DNA of 64,000 nucleotides from Mycolicibacterium tusciae. Its GTDB lineage: Bacteria > Actinomycetota > Actinomycetes > Mycobacteriales > Mycobacteriaceae. The position numbers and the translations under genes were made by a program. Location: NCBI RefSeq assembly GCF_002086795.1, contig NZ_MVIM01000015.1, forward strand, positions 62,001 through 126,000, written 5' to 3'. Below are positions 60,703-64,000 of this stretch, one piece after another (within the stretch, counting starts at the first letter, position 1; each line of letters begins with the position of its first letter). The notes beneath the pieces are model-generated. The model did no database searches. It was not told the DNA's origin and was given only the letters and a program-made list of their open reading frames with translations.

Positions 60703-60712
60703 TCGGGCGGCA

Positions 60713-61354
60713 TCACCGACGGCCGTGCGGCGGGGTCGGCCACGGACGCAGATAACTCAGGGCCATGGTGGTGAGCTCGTCGATGAACTCGTCGCGACCG
60801 ATCGGCGGCTGGTCGAGGACGAACCGCACGCACAGGTGCTCGACCATGCGCACCAGCATCCACGCGGCCGTGTCATGCGAGCCGACGGGCCGAAGCTGTT
60901 TCTGATTGATCGTCAGATACGCCTTGGTGAGGTCGCCGATGCGCTCTTCGAACGCGACGAGCTTGCTTCCGGCGCCGAGGCGCGGTGTCTGCTCCATGAC
61001 CGCCCGCAGAAATTCGGGGTGTACGTCCAGGGCGTCCAGCAGTGCGGCGATGGAATCGCGCACATAGTCCGGCGCCGGCCGGCTGAGCCGTTCTGACACC
61101 CTCGCCGCGACCCGGGCGGACAACTGATCGCTGTACCGGTCGATCACCGCAGCCGCGATGGCGTCCTTGTTGGGAAAGTACTGATACAGCGAGCCCGGAC
61201 TGATCCCCGCGGCCGCGGCGATGCGGTTGGTCGAGGCTCCGTCATACCCGTGGGCGATCAACATCTGCTCACCGGCATCGAGGATGCGATCGACCATCAG
61301 CCGGGATCGCTCCTGGCGTGGCGTCCGGCGCAGCGCGGGATCGACCTTCGCCAT
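60713..61354 (-). CDS. TetR-family transcriptional regulator
   Basis: 213 aa. HTH: RILDAGEQMLIAHGYDGASTNRIAAAAGISPGSLYQYFPNKDAI. It lies between the mce operon and a divergent pair of MpaB-family genes, and a 32-bp inverted repeat occurs on both sides of it: 4 bp upstream of its own ATG and just past its stop. These are likely its binding sites, so it may control itself, the MpaB genes and perhaps mce. Confidence 0.9.
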   Translation of the reverse strand: MAKVDPALRRTPRQERSRLMVDRILDAGEQMLIAHGYDGASTNRIAAAAGISPGSLYQYFPNKDAIAAAVIDRYSDQLSARVAARVSERLSRPAPDYVRDSIAALLDALDVHPEFLRAVMEQTPRLGAGSKLVAFEERIGDLTKAYLTINQKQLRPVGSHDTAAWMLVRMVEHLCVRFVLDQPPIGRDEFIDELTTMALSYLRPWPTPPHGRR

Positions 61355-61357
61355 CAG

Positions 61358-61389
61358 AAGGCGAATTGAATGCGAGTCATTGCTCGTGT
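61358..61389 (-). repeat. 32-bp inverted repeat, right copy, at the tetR/MpaB divergent promoter
   Basis: Reverse complement matches 60671-60702 at 28/32 positions. It occupies nearly the whole 47-bp gap between the tetR ATG and the MpaB ATG. Confidence 0.9.
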
Positions 61390-61401
61390 GAACATCGGGT
61401 C

Positions 61402-62625
61402 ATGGTCGCACAGCAAGCCCAGCCCTTGCATCCCGGTCGATTCATGGAGGCACCCCGCCGCAATCGTCGTCTCGGGCGTCCGCTGCAGGTACTCACCAGA
61501 ACGGCGCGGCCGGATCCTGAACTGATCGACCTGATCGGCCAGCGACTGCTCGAGCGCGACGAACTCGGTGCGGCGCTGGTCGCCGCGATGCGCAGCGACA
61601 GTCACGGCGACCGGGTGTCGATGGGTCAGTTCAAGGCAGCGCTCGAGCACGGCGTCGACGCCGTACCCGACTGCCCCGGCGCGTTAGGCGAGTTCTTCTC
61701 CGCAGTCGAGCGTGTACCCGCCTGGGTGGACTGGGATCTGATGAACGAGGGTGCGGCAGCCTACCGACGGCTGGGCACCAATGCCGCCGACGTCATGCTG
61801 CAGTTATCGCTGATCGGAGGCTACCGATTCGGCGGTCCCACTGATCTGCTGGTGGAGACCGGAGGTCTGACCGGGCGCACCACGGTCCGCCGCCTGGCCG
61901 AGACGCAGAAGTGGGCGGTCGCCGTATCTCAGCATGACTCCATGCGTCGCGACGGCGAGGGCTTCAAGCTCACCGTCCACGTCCGATTGATGCACGCGCT
62001 GGTGAATCACCAGTTCGAAACGAACGGCCGCTGGGACATCGACCGGTGGGGCCTGCCGATCAACCAGACCGACCAGGCCGCAACGCTGGGACTGTTCAAC
62101 GGCGCCCTACTGCTGGGCATCCGCCTGCTCGGGGTGCGGGTGAGCAAATCCGAGTCGGCGGCGATCATGCACCTGTGGCGCTACGTCGGCTGGTTGATGG
62201 GGGTCGACGATGACTGGTTGTGCGAGACAGAGGCCCAACAGCACCGGCTGAATTACCACCTTCTCATCACGCAATCGACCGTCAGCGCGGCCGGACCCCC
62301 ACTGGCGAATGCGATCGTCGAAGCGCAGCGGCATCTGCATTACCCGAACTTGCCCGGCCTCCGTGGCAGCTACAGTCGCGCCCGACTACTGAGCATGCTG
62401 CGGTACTTCCTGCGTGCCGAGGGAATGCGCGACCTCGAACTACCGCGGGCGATTCCCTGGGCGGTCATCCCGATCGTGGCGAAGAACTGCGTTCGCTACC
62501 AACTTCTCGCACGGACTCGGGTGGGCAGGGGCTACCTCGAGCGATGGGGCAAGCGCTCGAGCGACGCGCTGCTGGCGAAATACTTCGGGGAGCAGAAGCA
62601 TGCCGTCGGTGAACTCGCCGTCTGA
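61402..62625 (+). CDS. MpaB/latex-clearing-type oxygenase family protein (first of pair)
   Basis: 407 aa. DUF2236 (MpaB/Lcp catalytic) pattern: LQLSLIGGYRFGGPTDLLVETGGLTGRTTVRRLAET, VRLMHALVNHQF with the conserved His, and WGLPINQTDQAATLGLF, then HLWRYVGWLMGV. Lcp members are b-type heme oxygenases cleaving polyisoprene; most mycobacterial relatives are uncharacterised. ATG 61402 is used. It overlaps the second MpaB gene by 26 nt. Confidence 0.85.
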   Translation: MVAQQAQPLHPGRFMEAPRRNRRLGRPLQVLTRTARPDPELIDLIGQRLLERDELGAALVAAMRSDSHGDRVSMGQFKAALEHGVDAVPDCPGALGEFFSAVERVPAWVDWDLMNEGAAAYRRLGTNAADVMLQLSLIGGYRFGGPTDLLVETGGLTGRTTVRRLAETQKWAVAVSQHDSMRRDGEGFKLTVHVRLMHALVNHQFETNGRWDIDRWGLPINQTDQAATLGLFNGALLLGIRLLGVRVSKSESAAIMHLWRYVGWLMGVDDDWLCETEAQQHRLNYHLLITQSTVSAAGPPLANAIVEAQRHLHYPNLPGLRGSYSRARLLSMLRYFLRAEGMRDLELPRAIPWAVIPIVAKNCVRYQLLARTRVGRGYLERWGKRSSDALLAKYFGEQKHAVGELAV

Positions 62626-63529
62626 CGTGTCGAAGCCTGACGAATCCGGGCCACCCGCGCTGGGACCGCAATCGCTGTTGTGGCGCTGGGCCGGCGATAT
62701 GCGCATCGCTTTCGAAGGTGGCACCGCGGGACTGCTACAGACCATGCACCCCGCCATCGGGCAGGGACTGATCGACCACTCCGACTTCTTCGACGATCCG
62801 GTCGACCGAGTCTTTCGTTCGCTCCCGGGAATCCTGGGAACGATCTACAACGGCGAACTGGCCGAGGCGACCGGCGTGCAGGTTCGCGACTTCCACCGCG
62901 ACATCAAGGGCTCGCTACCCGACGGAGATCGCTATCACGCGTTGCAACCGGAGACTTTCTGGTGGGCACACGCCACATTCCAGCGGATGGTCGATCGTCT
63001 TGCGCTGCACTGGGATCGTCACCGCTTGACCGCCGAACAGAGTGAGCAGCTTTATGCCGAGGGCTGCGAGTGGTATCGCCGCTACGGCGTCACCGGCAGC
63101 GTCGTGCCACCGGACCGGGCGGCCTTCGAGCGCGAGGTCGAGCGCTACTGCGCCGAGGTCCTCGTGCCCAACCCCGCGTCGACCTATCTGATCGAATTCA
63201 TCAACCGCCGCTCGATACCGGACATGAGCGCGTCGCCGGACTATCCCTCTCATCCGCGACTGCGACCACTGACCAACGCGTTGCTGCCCACCCTGCCGGT
63301 GCGGATGGCGCTGGCGCCGCCCATGCGGCTGGTCATCTTCGGCGGACTGCCCGCCTCCGTGCGCGAGCGGTTCGACATCTCGTGGAGCCGCGGCGACGAA
63401 CGCCGATATCGCGCCATCCGTGCCGGCATCCGCGCCGGATGGCCCTACGTCCCGGCGTCCCTCAAGTGGTACCCCGCCGCCCGCAAGGGTTGGATCCGCG
63501 AACGAGGACGCGTACCCGGCCGGTTCTGA
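62600..63529 (+). CDS. MpaB/DUF2236 oxygenase family protein (second of pair)
   Basis: 309 aa. DUF2236 signature: AFEGGTAGLLQTMHPAIGQGLIDHS, RVFRSLPGILGTIYNGELAEA, HRDIKGSLPDGDRYHALQPETFWWAHATF. Shorter than its upstream neighbour and of a different subgroup, so not a recent duplicate. GGGGAGCAG precedes ATG 62600, which lies inside the preceding gene, implying co-translation. Confidence 0.85.
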   Translation: MPSVNSPSDVSKPDESGPPALGPQSLLWRWAGDMRIAFEGGTAGLLQTMHPAIGQGLIDHSDFFDDPVDRVFRSLPGILGTIYNGELAEATGVQVRDFHRDIKGSLPDGDRYHALQPETFWWAHATFQRMVDRLALHWDRHRLTAEQSEQLYAEGCEWYRRYGVTGSVVPPDRAAFEREVERYCAEVLVPNPASTYLIEFINRRSIPDMSASPDYPSHPRLRPLTNALLPTLPVRMALAPPMRLVIFGGLPASVRERFDISWSRGDERRYRAIRAGIRAGWPYVPASLKWYPAARKGWIRERGRVPGRF

Positions 63530-63669
63530 GCCCAAAGCACCAGTTCAGAAGTGTTGCCGAAATTCGATGAGTTTTTTTCGTTGTCCGTGTCGATTTCAGT
63601 GGGTTGCCGTTCGACGTATGCACGAGGGCACGATGGAACGAGCCCCTTCCCAACTAGAAGGAGACAACA

Positions 63670-64000
63670 ATGTCGCGCTACATGCTGATCATGCGGTCCA
63701 GCGCCGAGGCCGAGGCGGCCATGGCGGAGGCGGAGATCGACTTCGACCAGGTCATCGAAGACATGGGCCGCTTCAACGAGGAGCTCATCAAGGCCGGTGT
63801 GCTGCTCGCCGGTGAGGGCCTCACGGGACCCGAGGAGGGCTTCGTCGTCGACTTCAACTCCGACCCGCCTGTGGTCACTGACGGCCCGTACACCGAGGCC
63901 AAGGAGCTGTTCAACGGGTTCTGGATCATCGACGTGTCGTCCAAAGAGGAAGCCAAGCAATGGGCTCAGAAGATCCCGCTTGGCAAGGGCGTCAAGGTCG
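63670..64000 (+). CDS. YciI-like (DGPF) family protein, 3' end outside the window
   Basis: The first 110 codons are present. SRYMLIMRSSAEAEAAMAEAEID and the DGPYTEAKELFNGFWIIDV segment define the YCII/DGPF family, small cytosolic ferredoxin-like proteins, often partnered with ECF sigma factors in actinobacteria. GAAGGAGAC lies just before the ATG. The frame is open at base 64000. Confidence 0.85.
   Translation, partial: MSRYMLIMRSSAEAEAAMAEAEIDFDQVIEDMGRFNEELIKAGVLLAGEGLTGPEEGFVVDFNSDPPVVTDGPYTEAKELFNGFWIIDVSSKEEAKQWAQKIPLGKGVKV

Larger units (their letters stand above)
60308..60712. other. 405-bp mce operon upstream region
   Basis: Contains a candidate promoter at 60441-60470, an AT-rich patch around 60475-60505, and the left copy of a 32-bp inverted repeat at 60671-60702. 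No gene is supported. Confidence 0.5.

Noticed and set aside
1..64000. CRISPR arrays, complete insertion sequences, prophage genes
   Set aside because: No regularly spaced repeats, transposase, integrase or phage structural genes were found on either strand.

Overview
The window is high-GC actinobacterial DNA and almost certainly from a Mycobacterium/Mycolicibacterium chromosome; the species cannot be fixed from sequence alone. The evidence is a complete mce operon (yrbEA, yrbEB, mceA-F, Mce-associated protein), Pkn-type membrane Ser/Thr kinases, F420-type DUF385 proteins, many leaderless genes, and a menaquinone gene block whose order mirrors M. tuberculosis Rv0553-Rv0566c in inverted orientation.

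Layout. 0-9.5 kb: two membrane Ser/Thr kinases (one cut by the window edge, one fused to a solute-binding domain) around a beta-lactamase-fold protein, then a P450, a flippase-like protein with an embedded kinase-like domain, and a Tat-exported PhoD phosphatase bracketed by two copies of a 58-bp hairpin repeat. 9.5-15.8 kb: DUF2237 and DUF385 proteins and an envelope set (two lipoproteins, DUF4436 membrane protein, serine-hydrolase lipoprotein). 15.8-20.5 kb: a catabolic operon on the minus strand with class II aldolase/decarboxylase, Rieske dioxygenase alpha and beta subunits, a 94-aa protein, a cis-diol-type dehydrogenase and an IclR regulator, joined by 4-nt start/stop overlaps. 20.5-22.7 kb: a gene-poor stretch with two 35-bp repeats and a possible Cys-rich micro-ORF, then a DUF417 / deleted flavoprotein / ECF sigma / zinc anti-sigma operon. 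22.9-24.7 kb: orphan type II thioesterase, tRNA-Tyr, YajQ.

24.6-46.5 kb: transglutaminase-like protein, gpsA, htpX, then the menaquinone region: polyprenyl diphosphate synthase (grcC1) and menJ on overlapping divergent promoters, menG, mgtA, menD, bpoC (candidate SHCHC synthase) and menC. Inserted among these are a DJ-1/PfpI protein, a GlxA-type regulator and a DUF385 enzyme. A TetR-controlled carotenoid-oxidoreductase-like gene and a TspO-SOUL tetrapyrrole operon also lie here. 46.5-49.8 kb: an acyl-CoA ligase and an amidohydrolase.

49.8-60.3 kb: a complete mce operon on the minus strand in which mceD carries a single-base frameshift. 60.3-63.5 kb: a tetR gene flanked by 32-bp inverted repeats, next to two overlapping MpaB-family oxygenase genes. 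The window ends inside a YciI-like gene.

Recurring signal: at 14 genes the start codon lies 6-7 nt after a TAnnnT or nATAnT -10 hexamer, so these starts are called as leaderless.
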